NCBI GenBank assembly: GCA_910585235.1
Contig: CAJUCM010000012.1
Span: 1 to 9,010, forward strand
Direction of reading: 5' to 3'
Source of the DNA: an uncultured Christensenella sp.
Lineage (GTDB): Bacteria; Bacillota; Clostridia; Christensenellales; Borkfalkiaceae
DNA: 9,010 nucleotides
The translations under genes were made by a program, and so were the position numbers. Within the stretch, counting starts at the first letter, position 1, and each line of letters begins with the position of its first letter. Below, piece after piece: positions 1-5,684 of this stretch. The notes below the pieces were generated by a model, which saw nothing but the letters and a program-made list of their open reading frames with translations, had not been told where the DNA came from and made no database searches.

Positions 1-350
1 GAATGATAAAAGTCCCCTGCCGCTGTACCGAGCTGAACAATATCCCCGATTTCAAGTCCTCCCAAGGGAACGGGTTGGGCAAACGGGCCCTCTCTGCCGT
101 TCCCCATCAGAAAATTAAAAAGATACTCCACGCCCGTCCATGCAGGCACCCGATCGTTTAAGGAACGGTAATACCAACCGAACGTAGGCGTAAAGTTCAT
201 AACGCCCGCGCCCGCATAGATACATTGCGACGCAAAGTTTGTACAATCGCCTCCGAGGTTATTAAAATTATAGTAATCGGGGTTTCTTCCGAATGCCCAG
301 CGTTTTGCGTAAGAGACCGCCGCATTGCGGTCGTAAGGAATAATTGTCAT
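1..350 (-). CDS. Amidase_6-type putative cysteine amidase, N-terminal 116 codons
   Basis: The reading frame starts at ATG 350-348 and runs off the left edge, so only residues 1-116 are visible. The protein begins MTIIPYDRNAAVSYAKRWAF and carries the family hallmark GGDCTNFASQC at residues 33-43; C36 is the likely nucleophile. The last complete codon is H116 in the context GDFYH, which probably opens the conserved histidine motif of the family. The family (putative amidase domain, PF12671) is known from Clostridia and Bacilli and is presumed to cleave amide or peptide bonds; substrates are mostly unknown. No signal peptide is visible at this start, so a cytoplasmic or mother-cell location is possible. 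The frame is closed by a TAA eight codons upstream of this ATG, so no earlier ATG exists. The AAGGA at about 359-363 is rather far (some 13-18 nt) from the ATG, so the start is less certain than the family call. The gene begins directly after the terminator of the acyltransferase gene. Confidence 0.82.
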   Translation of the reverse strand, partial: MTIIPYDRNAAVSYAKRWAFGRNPDYYNFNNLGGDCTNFASQCIYAGAGVMNFTPTFGWYYRSLNDRVPAWTGVEYLFNFLMGNGREGPFAQPVPLGGLEIGDIVQLGTAAGDFYH

Positions 351-372
351 ATTCCATTCTATGACGATTCCT

Positions 373-407
373 TAAAAAAAGAAAACAGCCTGAATTTTAT
401 CAGGCTG
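373..407 (-). terminator. Intrinsic terminator of the PlsC-like gene, overlapping its stop codon
   Basis: CAGCCTGA (386-393) pairs perfectly with TCAGGCTG (400-407) around a six-base loop. On the minus strand the stem is followed by TTTTC and a run of seven T (373-385). The TGA stop codon of the acyltransferase gene (402-400) lies inside the stem. The amidase start codon is only 23 nt past the end of the T-run, leaving almost no room for a separate promoter. Confidence 0.88.
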
Positions 408-1167
408 CTTTATCATTTTTTATTTTTCTGTTTTTTCTCTCTTCAAGCGAAGTAAGCACATAGTTTTCATATAACTCATGATTGATCCGAAGCGCTTCAT
501 CGGTGATATTTTCGATCGTCATACCGTCGTCCAGCATCTGATTAACGAAAATCGGTTTTGACACGACAAGCGACCGTGCCTTTGCGCTGTAATAGCAATT
601 ATAGACGGGAACGTCTTCATTGCGCATCTTTTTATAAAGTTTCGACATGGCGACAAATCCCTGATAAAAGGATACGGGCGGCTCGATATAACCTTTGGAA
701 GAATCCTCCGGAAAAATCAGAAGCGCGGAATTTTCATCTAAGATACGGCAACTCGATTTAACCGTAGAATGAAAACGCGCGTCCGTATAAGTCGGAATCA
801 GTCCGATCGCGCGATAACAGAGAATGGAAATCGGCGCGAACAGCGAAGCCACGATGAAAGCGCGGAATTTACTCCAATGCAATTTTTGACGGTAAAAGAC
901 GTGATAGAGATATTTCCACCTCGACCTGTAACCCTCCGTCATTTCATGCGCACCCCAGTTGGTGATGCGCTTGGGAAAATACAGTTCATACGAAAGCGGT
1001 CCGCCTGCGCCCGCATGGTTGCTCAGGTAGATCGCTTTATCTTTCAACTCTTCGCCCGAAAGATTGATTATTCTCGGTTTGCGCTTGAATAGTCCGATCA
1101 CTTTCTTGAAAAAGCTGAAAATTTTTCCGCGTTTTAATTTCAGCCTGTATTCTCTTTTCTTTTTCAT
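400..1167 (-). CDS. PlsC-like (LPLAT family) acyltransferase
   Basis: A 255-aa protein resembling 1-acyl-glycerol-3-phosphate acyltransferases, which move a fatty acyl group onto lysophospholipid or a related acceptor at the inner face of the membrane. Block I is SNH at residues 49-51 followed by AGAGGP, block II probably lies around IGLIPTYTDAR (121-131), block III is LIFPEDSSKGY (150-160), and block IV is around VPVYNCYY (186-193). The usual HX4D catalytic aspartate is a glycine here (G56), so the chemistry or family role may differ from true PlsC. Residues 1-34 are very basic and a hydrophobic stretch at about 103-125 could dip into the membrane. The frame starts at ATG 1167; no Shine-Dalgarno sequence precedes it, but a TATAAT box lies 18 bp upstream. 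It is a single-gene unit with its own terminator. The acceptor substrate cannot be told from sequence. Confidence 0.78.
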   Translation of the reverse strand: MKKKREYRLKLKRGKIFSFFKKVIGLFKRKPRIINLSGEELKDKAIYLSNHAGAGGPLSYELYFPKRITNWGAHEMTEGYRSRWKYLYHVFYRQKLHWSKFRAFIVASLFAPISILCYRAIGLIPTYTDARFHSTVKSSCRILDENSALLIFPEDSSKGYIEPPVSFYQGFVAMSKLYKKMRNEDVPVYNCYYSAKARSLVVSKPIFVNQMLDDGMTIENITDEALRINHELYENYVLTSLEERKNRKIKNDKAA

Positions 1168-1184
1168 GATTGTTAAGCAATTGT

Positions 1185-1190
1185 ATTATA
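1185..1190 (-). promoter_or_regulatory. Possible -10 box of the PlsC-like gene
   Basis: On the minus strand a perfect TATAAT lies at 1190-1185, only 17 nt from the start codon. No good -35 hexamer is present at 16-18 bp (the best are ACAAAT or CAAATC). If used, transcription would start about 10 nt before the ATG, giving an almost leaderless mRNA. The surrounding 1168-1268 stretch is very AT-rich, so the match may be chance. Confidence 0.4.
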
Positions 1191-1263
1191 TAAATATATT
1201 ACAGGCGATTTGTTTTTAATATAAGAATACTTCGTGAAAAGAATATGAAATTTATAATATCAT

Positions 1264-1291
1264 AAAAATACGCCGACGATTCCGTCGGCGT
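1264..1291 (-). terminator. Intrinsic terminator of the amino-acid transporter operon
   Basis: ACGCCGACG (1270-1278) and CGTCGGCGT (1283-1291) form a perfect 9-bp GC-rich stem with a four-base loop. On the minus strand the stem is followed by TATTTTTATG. It lies 6 bp beyond the stop codon of the yerC-like gene and closes the four-gene operon that starts at 3835. Confidence 0.88.
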
Positions 1292-1297
1292 TCTTCA

Positions 1298-1570
1298 TTA
1301 CTTTTTTTCGATTATCGTTTTATACCCTCCGCTCCCGTGCTTCACGCAAGTAGAGATCCGGCTCAGCGTCACCGTAGAAATCTGCGTTTCTTCCATGATC
1401 TGGTTATAGGTCTTGCCTTCAAGCAACATCTTAGCCGAATACAATCGCTGCGCCATATTGTCGATTTCAGCATAAGTACATAGATCCTGCAAAAATGCCC
1501 CGACGTCCTCAGGGGAAAGTTTTGTCAACCGTTCCAAAAGATAATCGTACATGATACTCTTATCGATCAT
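1298..1570 (-). CDS. yerC: YerC/YecD-type TrpR-like transcriptional regulator
   Basis: A 90-aa protein of the Trp repressor superfamily, close in pattern to Bacillus YerC. The core FLQDLCTYAEIDNMAQRLYS (residues 26-45) is the family helix bundle with the typical DLCT..EI...AQR pattern. Residues 53-83 (GKTYNQI..ETQISTVTLSRI..C..HGSGGY) form the helix-turn-helix, with the recognition helix around STVTLSRI. It would bind DNA as a dimer; the ligand and targets of this branch are poorly known. The gene overlaps the ATPase gene by the sequence ATGA (1570-1567), and its GGAGG ribosome binding site (1578-1582) lies inside that gene, so the two are translationally coupled. Its place as last gene of an amino-acid uptake operon suggests an amino-acid-responsive regulator, perhaps of this operon itself, which is inference. 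Confidence 0.88.
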   Translation of the reverse strand: MIDKSIMYDYLLERLTKLSPEDVGAFLQDLCTYAEIDNMAQRLYSAKMLLEGKTYNQIMEETQISTVTLSRISTCVKHGSGGYKTIIEKK

Positions 1571-2418
1571 AAATTTTCCTCCATGTCAGAAGTTCTGCTT
1601 TGCAAAAAATTTCTCGTTTTATTGCTCTTGGGATTGCCGAATACTTCCTGCGGCGTTCCGATCTCTTCAATCACGCCATCCGCCATAAAGATTACTTTAT
1701 CCGAAATCTGTTCCGCAAAACGCATTTCATGCGTCACGATCACCATTGCGCGATCCTTGCTTTTCAGCGCGCGTATAACGCGCAACACTTCCCCCGTAAG
1801 TTCGGGATCGAGCGCGCTCGTCGGCTCGTCGAAGCAGAGAATTTCGGGCTTTAAGGCAAGCGCCCGCGCGATCGCCACGCGCTGACACTGTCCGCCCGAA
1901 AGTTCACAGGGATAATTCTTCAACTTATCCCCAAGACCGACGGAAACAAGGAGCTGTTCCGCACTCGCGGCATTGTCCGCATAGAGCGCTTTGAGTTCTC
2001 CTTTGCTCTTTTTTATGCGTTTCAATGCCTCTTTGCCCTGCGCCTTTGCAACCCTAACGTCTTCAAGATACCTCATTTTTGTCTGTAAGTCAAGTGCAAG
2101 CTGAACGTTTTTCAGCGCAGTATATTGCGGAAACAGGTTGAAATTCTGAAAAACCAAACCGAAGTGCAGACGGTTTTTACGCAAATCTCTCTCTTTGTAT
2201 TTTTTACCGGCTTCAAAGACCGTCTCTCCGCCGACACAAATGCTCCCTTCTTCCGGAATCTCCAACAGATTCAGACAGCGCAACAGCGTCGTCTTGCCGT
2301 TACCGGACGACCCGATAATCGATACGACTTCTCCCCGTTCAAGCGAAAATCCGACGCCCTTCAAAACTTCAACGGCACCGAATTTCTTTCTGATATTTTT
2401 AACTTCAAGTAACGCCAT
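1567..2418 (-). CDS. Polar amino-acid ABC transporter, ATP-binding protein (GlnQ/HisP type)
   Basis: A 283-aa ATPase that powers amino-acid uptake with the permease and binding protein encoded just upstream. Walker A is GSSGNGKTT (residues 36-44), the Q-loop glutamine is Q91 in VFQNFNLFPQYT, the signature is LSGGQCQRVAIARAL (173-187), Walker B is ILCFDE (193-198), the D-loop is SALD (201-204), and the switch histidine is H230 in VTHEM. All catalytic residues are present. Typical family members are about 240 aa; the extra length sits between Q-loop and signature, roughly residues 112-157, as a lysine-rich charged helical insert in the subdomain that faces the permease. The start at 2418 follows TGAGGGCTT, which includes the permease stop codon (2427-2425), so the genes are closely coupled. 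The transported amino acid cannot be named. Confidence 0.94.
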   Translation of the reverse strand: MALLEVKNIRKKFGAVEVLKGVGFSLERGEVVSIIGSSGNGKTTLLRCLNLLEIPEEGSICVGGETVFEAGKKYKERDLRKNRLHFGLVFQNFNLFPQYTALKNVQLALDLQTKMRYLEDVRVAKAQGKEALKRIKKSKGELKALYADNAASAEQLLVSVGLGDKLKNYPCELSGGQCQRVAIARALALKPEILCFDEPTSALDPELTGEVLRVIRALKSKDRAMVIVTHEMRFAEQISDKVIFMADGVIEEIGTPQEVFGNPKSNKTRNFLQSRTSDMEENL

Positions 2419-2424
2419 AAGCCC

Positions 2425-3069
2425 TCAGATACGATAATAACTCATTCTCTTTTCCAGATAATGGAACAACAATGTCAAAATCCCGATAAACAGCAGGTAG
2501 AATACGCCCGTGTAGAATAGCGGCCAAATAATTCCCTTGGATACATAACGGCTAAACGCGACCTGCAAAATCTCCTGCACCGTGATAATGCGGGCAAGCG
2601 AAGTATCTTTGACAAGCGTTATGATCTCATTCCCCATCGGCGGCAGAATACGGCGGACGACCTGCATCATAATGACCTTAAAAAAGATCTGGCGCCTCGT
2701 CATACCGAGAACCTGCCCCGCTTCGTACTGACCGCGCGGAACGGATTGAAAGCCGCTGCGGTAAATCTCTGAAAAATAGCAGGCGTAATTGATGGAAAAC
2801 GCTACGATGATCGTGGTAAAGCGTTCCAGACCGTGCCAGCCGAAGAGAAGCCCCGGCGCATAAAAGAAAATCAGAATCTGCAACATCAACGGCGTTCCCC
2901 GCACGATCCAAACCAATATTTTGACGGGATAGCTGATCGCCTTAAATTTTGAGGTGCTTCCGAACGCAATGATAAGTCCCAACGGAAGCGCAATGATAAG
3001 CGTCAGAAAAAAGATCAGGCACGTCATGCCGAATCCCTCTAACAGCGTTACGGTAACGTTCCACCACAT
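2425..3069 (-). CDS. Polar amino-acid ABC transporter, permease (GlnP/HisM type)
   Basis: A 214-aa inner-membrane protein with about five hydrophobic segments, at roughly residues 12-36, 46-73, 83-100, 135-152 and 182-203. It contains the RGTPLMLQILIFFY motif (57-70) typical of amino-acid permeases and the EAA-type coupling loop YEAGQVLGMTRRQIFFKVIM (115-134) that docks on the ATPase. Family members are about 215-230 aa, so it appears complete; it probably works as a homodimer because the operon has only one permease gene. It starts at ATG 3069, 4 bp after the TGA stop of the binding-protein gene. The ribosome binding site AAAGG lies in the last codons of that gene, implying coupled translation. 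Confidence 0.94.
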   Translation of the reverse strand: MWWNVTVTLLEGFGMTCLIFFLTLIIALPLGLIIAFGSTSKFKAISYPVKILVWIVRGTPLMLQILIFFYAPGLLFGWHGLERFTTIIVAFSINYACYFSEIYRSGFQSVPRGQYEAGQVLGMTRRQIFFKVIMMQVVRRILPPMGNEIITLVKDTSLARIITVQEILQVAFSRYVSKGIIWPLFYTGVFYLLFIGILTLLFHYLEKRMSYYRI

Positions 3070-3073
3070 GACG

Positions 3074-3835
3074 TCAACCTTTCAGAAGATTTGCAACACC
3101 GTATTTGCGGGCGAGTTCTAAAATAAAACCGTTCTCGGTGAGCGTTTTCAGCTGAGCGTTGACTTTTGCGCAAAGTTCCGTATCCCCTTTGCGGAATCCG
3201 ACGGCGTACTCCTCCACTTCAAATCCGAGATCAACGGCAACAAGCGTACCGTAATAGTCCGATCCCTCGGAGGTAAGCGTTTTTGCCATCGTATAATCGA
3301 CGATTGCAATATCGCTCGTACCAGCCGCAACCTCCATGACCGCCGCGCTCTGGGTCGCAAGTTTATTTTTTGTGCACGATATGTTTTTGATCAGGTTCTC
3401 GGCGGCAGAACTTGCTTCCACCGCAACTTTCTTCCCTTCCAAAGAAGCGATCGACGTATATTCGGACTGGTATTCCGTCTTTACAAGCCCGTATTGGCGG
3501 TTTTCAAGATATACTTCCGAAAGCGTAATATTCTCTTTCAGCTCGTCCGTCACCGTCATACCGTTCCAGATGACGTCGATCGTCCCCGCGTTCAATGTAA
3601 CGATCTTCGTTTCCCAATCGATTTCCTGAAATTTTACTTTGTAACCGAGATTTTCAAATACCTTCGTCGCAAGTTCCGCATCGAACCCTACCCACTCGTT
3701 GTTTTCGTCACGGTAGTCCATCGGTTCGTAATCGGTAACGCCGATCACGATCGCATCATCGTTGCATGCCGTAAGACCCGCCGTTCCCGCGCATACCGTA
3801 ACTGCGGCCATAAGAATCGCAAAAGATTTTTTCAT
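3074..3835 (-). CDS. Polar amino-acid ABC transporter, substrate-binding lipoprotein (SBP family 3)
   Basis: A 253-aa extracellular binding protein and the first gene of the transporter operon. Residues 1-23 are a lipoprotein signal peptide with lipobox LTAC and lipidated C24. The mature protein has the family-3 bilobed pattern: IGVTDYEPMDYRDENNEWVG (31-50), GFDAELA (50-56), the hinge region around residue 110, SLEGKKVAVEASSAAENLI (131-149) and SDIAIVDYTMAKTL (174-187), where D180 is the likely amino-group ligand. The usual arginine in the T-x-E-R motif, which binds the alpha-carboxylate of the amino acid, is replaced: the text here is TVTDELKENITLSEVY, with L99 in its place. Substrate choice may therefore differ from classic His/Gln binding proteins. 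GGAG (3845-3848) stands 9 nt before the ATG, supporting the start. Confidence 0.92.
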   Translation of the reverse strand: MKKSFAILMAAVTVCAGTAGLTACNDDAIVIGVTDYEPMDYRDENNEWVGFDAELATKVFENLGYKVKFQEIDWETKIVTLNAGTIDVIWNGMTVTDELKENITLSEVYLENRQYGLVKTEYQSEYTSIASLEGKKVAVEASSAAENLIKNISCTKNKLATQSAAVMEVAAGTSDIAIVDYTMAKTLTSEGSDYYGTLVAVDLGFEVEEYAVGFRKGDTELCAKVNAQLKTLTENGFILELARKYGVANLLKG

Positions 3836-3865
3836 TTTAAGTTTCTCCGTAGATTTGATGATACT

Positions 3866-3894
3866 ATATTACACTATTGCTTTATTGAAGTAAA
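3866..3894 (-). promoter_or_regulatory. Promoter of the amino-acid transporter operon
   Basis: On the minus strand TTTACT (3894-3889) and TAATAT (3871-3866) are separated by 17 bp, each matching four of six consensus bases. A start of transcription near 3859 would give a leader of only about 24 nt, which rules out a T-box or riboswitch between promoter and gene. The -35 box lies inside an inverted repeat. Confidence 0.5.
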
Positions 3895-3896
3895 GC
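3879..3896. promoter_or_regulatory. Inverted repeat over the transporter promoter, candidate operator
   Basis: GCTTTA (3879-3884), six-base spacer, TAAAGC (3891-3896) form a perfect two-fold symmetric site that covers the proposed -35 box of the transporter operon. The size fits a dimeric helix-turn-helix repressor. Which protein binds is unknown; the TrpR-like regulator at the end of the same operon is the obvious candidate, by context only. Confidence 0.4.
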
Positions 3897-3935
3897 GTTT
3901 TTGCTATAAAAACTGAAAAAATTTTTTGAAAATAC

Positions 3936-3967
3936 AAAAAAGACGCCAGGCATTTTTCGCCCGCGTC
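3936..3967 (-). terminator. Intrinsic terminator of the NUDIX operon
   Basis: GACGC (3942-3946) pairs with GCGTC (3963-3967), and GGC (3949-3951) with GCC (3959-3961), with a small internal bulge and a seven-base loop. On the minus strand the stem is followed by six T (3941-3936). It lies about 20 bp past the NUDIX stop codon and insulates the transporter operon. Confidence 0.82.
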
Positions 3968-3987
3968 CTTTTCGATTTGTTTTACAT

Positions 3988-4521
3988 TCAATTCTTCTTT
4001 GCAAGTTCCGATAAAAACAAGGCGGCGATCGTCTTACCGTCTCTGATCCTTCCGTCCCTGACCATAGCAAGCGCCTCCTCTCTCGGAAAATAGACCGTAT
4101 CCAAAAACTCCCCTTCGTCAAGATGTTCTTTGCCCTTGTTCAATCCCTCCGCCTCGTAAATATATATTTTTTCATCCGTATAGCCGGGGGTCGGATAAAG
4201 CACGGTCAGAAGTTTCAATCGGTCGGCAATCAACCCCGTCTCCTCCGATAATTCGCGCGCGGCGGCTTTTACGGGATCTTCGCCCGCATTGAGTTTGCCC
4301 GCCGGAATTTCGTAAAGTTCCTCCTTGTAAGCATAGCGGTATTGGCGCACGAACGCGATCCCCGCTTCCGTTTCGGCAAGCACCGTCGCACCGCCCGTAT
4401 GCTCCACGACCTCCCGTTTGCAGGGCTTGCCGTCAGGAAGAATCGCATCGTCGCAACGCAACGACAAAATCTTACCGCGGTAGATATAATTTTCTTTGAC
4501 CGTTTTTTCTTCGTATTTCAC
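3988..4521 (-). CDS. NUDIX hydrolase, ADP-ribose pyrophosphatase-like
   Basis: A 177-aa enzyme. The NUDIX box is complete at residues 75-97, following the pattern G-x5-E-x7-R-E-L-x-E-E-x-G-L (GKLNAGE...ARELSEETGL), with the metal-binding glutamates E90, E93 and E94. The VRQYRYAYKEELYEIPAGKL stretch (58-77) just before it, and YPTPGYTDEKIYIYEA downstream, are typical of the ADP-ribose pyrophosphatase (NudF) subfamily, which splits ADP-ribose into AMP and ribose 5-phosphate; activity on other NDP-sugars is possible. The start is a GTG (4521-4519), chosen because AAGGAG lies seven bases upstream. It starts 10 bp after the stop codon of the 242-aa gene and is surely co-transcribed with it. A terminator follows at 3942-3967. 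Confidence 0.92.
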   Translation of the reverse strand: MKYEEKTVKENYIYRGKILSLRCDDAILPDGKPCKREVVEHTGGATVLAETEAGIAFVRQYRYAYKEELYEIPAGKLNAGEDPVKAAARELSEETGLIADRLKLLTVLYPTPGYTDEKIYIYEAEGLNKGKEHLDEGEFLDTVYFPREEALAMVRDGRIRDGKTIAALFLSELAKKN

Positions 4522-4531
4522 AGAAAACTCC

Positions 4532-5260
4532 TTATCCGTTCAGGCTCTTTGCCGCATGGAAAAGCTCATCCCCGCCCTCAATAAAAAGCGCGCGCAAAAA
4601 ATAACGGTATCCTGTAAGCAACGCCATGATCGCAGGCACATTATTTTTTCCCGCCGACTGCACGATCTCGGCAAGGATCGCATCGCCAGCCGCCGCGTCG
4701 TCCACGGAGAGCGCGACAGATTTCAGCCTCGTACGTTCTTCGATCGCACACGCGGCAAACGCATTCAGCGCCGCGTCCGCTTCGGCTGTATTCGGGAAAC
4801 CCTCTTCGGATACAGGCTGTCGTTTAGCGACGTCGGGAAAACACTCTTTAACGATATCCCGAAACGGGCGGAGCATTCTTTCTGCAAACATCGCAAAACT
4901 TGCCGTATAGCTTCCGTCCTCATAAAAATATCTTAAAAGAAATTCGTCCAACTTAATGCGCCCCGCGTCAATGTCAACGAGCAGACAGAAAACGAAAGCC
5001 AACGTTTCCCCTCTGTCTTCGGGAAGATACGCCTTCCCGTGAAATGCCGTGTTCGTCGCAGGAAAGCGGAGATAGGTCTTTTTTGCCGAAGGATAGTCGA
5101 ACCGCTCCGTCACCGCGGAAAACAGATCTGTGAGCGCGCGACTCTCCGCAATGGAACGTAAGACCTCCTGAATGCGGGCATCCGCCACCATATATTTCTC
5201 GCTCATAAGTTTGTCGCACGCCTGAAAAAAGCGGTTCAGCTGTTGTACGCTTGTTGACAT
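4532..5260 (-). CDS. Conserved-looking protein of unknown function, 242 aa
   Basis: I do not recognise a named domain. The protein is soluble, has no signal peptide or membrane segment, and looks largely alpha-helical. It opens with STSVQQLNRFFQACDKLMSE, has a densely aromatic and acidic centre (LPEDRGETLAFVFCLLVDID at 79-98, then FLLRYFYEDGSYTASFAMF at 107-125, MLRPFRDIVKECFPD at 129-143), a more variable alanine-rich part (about 145-200), and a C-terminal NVPAIMALLTGYRYFLRALF helix (197-216). The start ATG at 5260 is preceded by GGAGGAAG at ideal spacing. It is first in a two-gene operon with the NUDIX hydrolase, with a strong promoter at 5320-5347. The link to the NUDIX enzyme is the only functional hint. 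Reading frame, ribosome binding site and codon use leave little doubt it is real. Confidence 0.82.
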   Translation of the reverse strand: MSTSVQQLNRFFQACDKLMSEKYMVADARIQEVLRSIAESRALTDLFSAVTERFDYPSAKKTYLRFPATNTAFHGKAYLPEDRGETLAFVFCLLVDIDAGRIKLDEFLLRYFYEDGSYTASFAMFAERMLRPFRDIVKECFPDVAKRQPVSEEGFPNTAEADAALNAFAACAIEERTRLKSVALSVDDAAAGDAILAEIVQSAGKNNVPAIMALLTGYRYFLRALFIEGGDELFHAAKSLNG

Positions 5261-5290
5261 ATTCTTCCTCCGGACCGTATCCGCCTGAAA

Positions 5291-5306
5291 TTCCCCTTTC
5301 GGGGAA
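5291..5306 (-). other. Leader hairpin with GAAA tetraloop
   Basis: On the minus strand UUCCCC-GAAA-GGGGAA forms a perfect 6-bp stem closed by a GNRA tetraloop. It lies in the roughly 50-nt leader between the promoter at 5320-5347 and the start codon at 5260. No T-run follows on this strand, so it is not a terminator. It could stabilise the mRNA 5' end. Confidence 0.5.
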
Positions 5307-5319
5307 ATATATTTACTAT

Positions 5320-5347
5320 ATTATAACACAAAACAAAAAAATGTTAA
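5320..5347 (-). promoter_or_regulatory. Promoter of the unknown-NUDIX operon
   Basis: On the minus strand TTAACA (5347-5342, five of six consensus bases) and a perfect TATAAT (5325-5320) are 16 bp apart, with a TGT extended -10 just before the TATAAT. This is the best sigma-A-type promoter in the window. It diverges from the promoter of the HPr-like gene; the two -35 boxes are 19 bp apart. Confidence 0.75.
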
Positions 5348-5366
5348 AGAATTTTTCGGAAATATC

Positions 5367-5395
5367 TTGCTTTTATCACTTATTTTATGTATAAT
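5367..5395 (+). promoter_or_regulatory. Promoter of the HPr-like gene
   Basis: TTGCTT (5367-5372) and a perfect TATAAT (5390-5395) are separated by 17 bp. Transcription would start near 5402, leaving a leader of about 29 nt that contains the AAGGAG at 5415-5420. Confidence 0.68.
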
Positions 5396-5430
5396 GAAAG
5401 AAAAATATATGAAAAAGGAGAACTAACACT

Positions 5431-5658
5431 ATGAAATCCATGAAAATATCTCTTGAAATGGCACAGCGCGTCAAAGACTTTGTTGCGATCACGCAGAACT
5501 GCGACTATGAAATCGTTCTCAAAAGCGGCAAATACGTCGTAGATGCAAAATCGATCCTCGGTATTTTCAGCCTTGATCTTTCCAAACCTCTCACCGTAGA
5601 AATTTACAGCGACGATTGCGCAGAACTTCTTGAAAAGCTCGCAAAGTTTGCCGCTTAA
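5431..5658 (+). CDS. HPr-like protein lacking the phosphorylatable histidine
   Basis: A 75-aa protein with the HPr fold pattern of the sugar phosphotransferase system. The central part VVDAKSILGIFSLDLSK (residues 36-52) matches the region around regulatory Ser46 of HPr, and S41 is in that position. Aligning from this anchor, the active-site motif GIHARP of HPr corresponds to LEMAQR here: the phosphoryl-carrying His15 is a methionine (M10) and Arg17 a glutamine (Q12). It therefore cannot act as a histidine phosphocarrier, much like Crh of Bacillus, which has a glutamine there and works only through serine phosphorylation. Whether S41 is a target of an HPr kinase is inference. AAGGAG lies 10 nt before the ATG; M4 is an alternative start. 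It has its own promoter and terminator, so is probably monocistronic. Confidence 0.85.
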   Translation: MKSMKISLEMAQRVKDFVAITQNCDYEIVLKSGKYVVDAKSILGIFSLDLSKPLTVEIYSDDCAELLEKLAKFAA

Positions 5659-5684
5659 CCCCATCTGAATTCAGGCGAAAAAAC

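Noticed and set aside
225..455. Plus-strand 76-codon frame across the amidase start and terminator
   Set aside because: It runs through the hairpin, lacks a ribosome binding site, and ends in a low-complexity phenylalanine-rich tail from the T-rich terminator region.
2125..2437. Two overlapping plus-strand frames opposite the ABC ATPase and permease junction
   Set aside because: They lie wholly opposite well-supported minus-strand genes and show no domain features.
3836..3940. T-box or amino-acid riboswitch before the transporter operon
   Set aside because: The likely transcript leader is only about 24 nt and no T-box sequence or terminator hairpin stands before the start codon.
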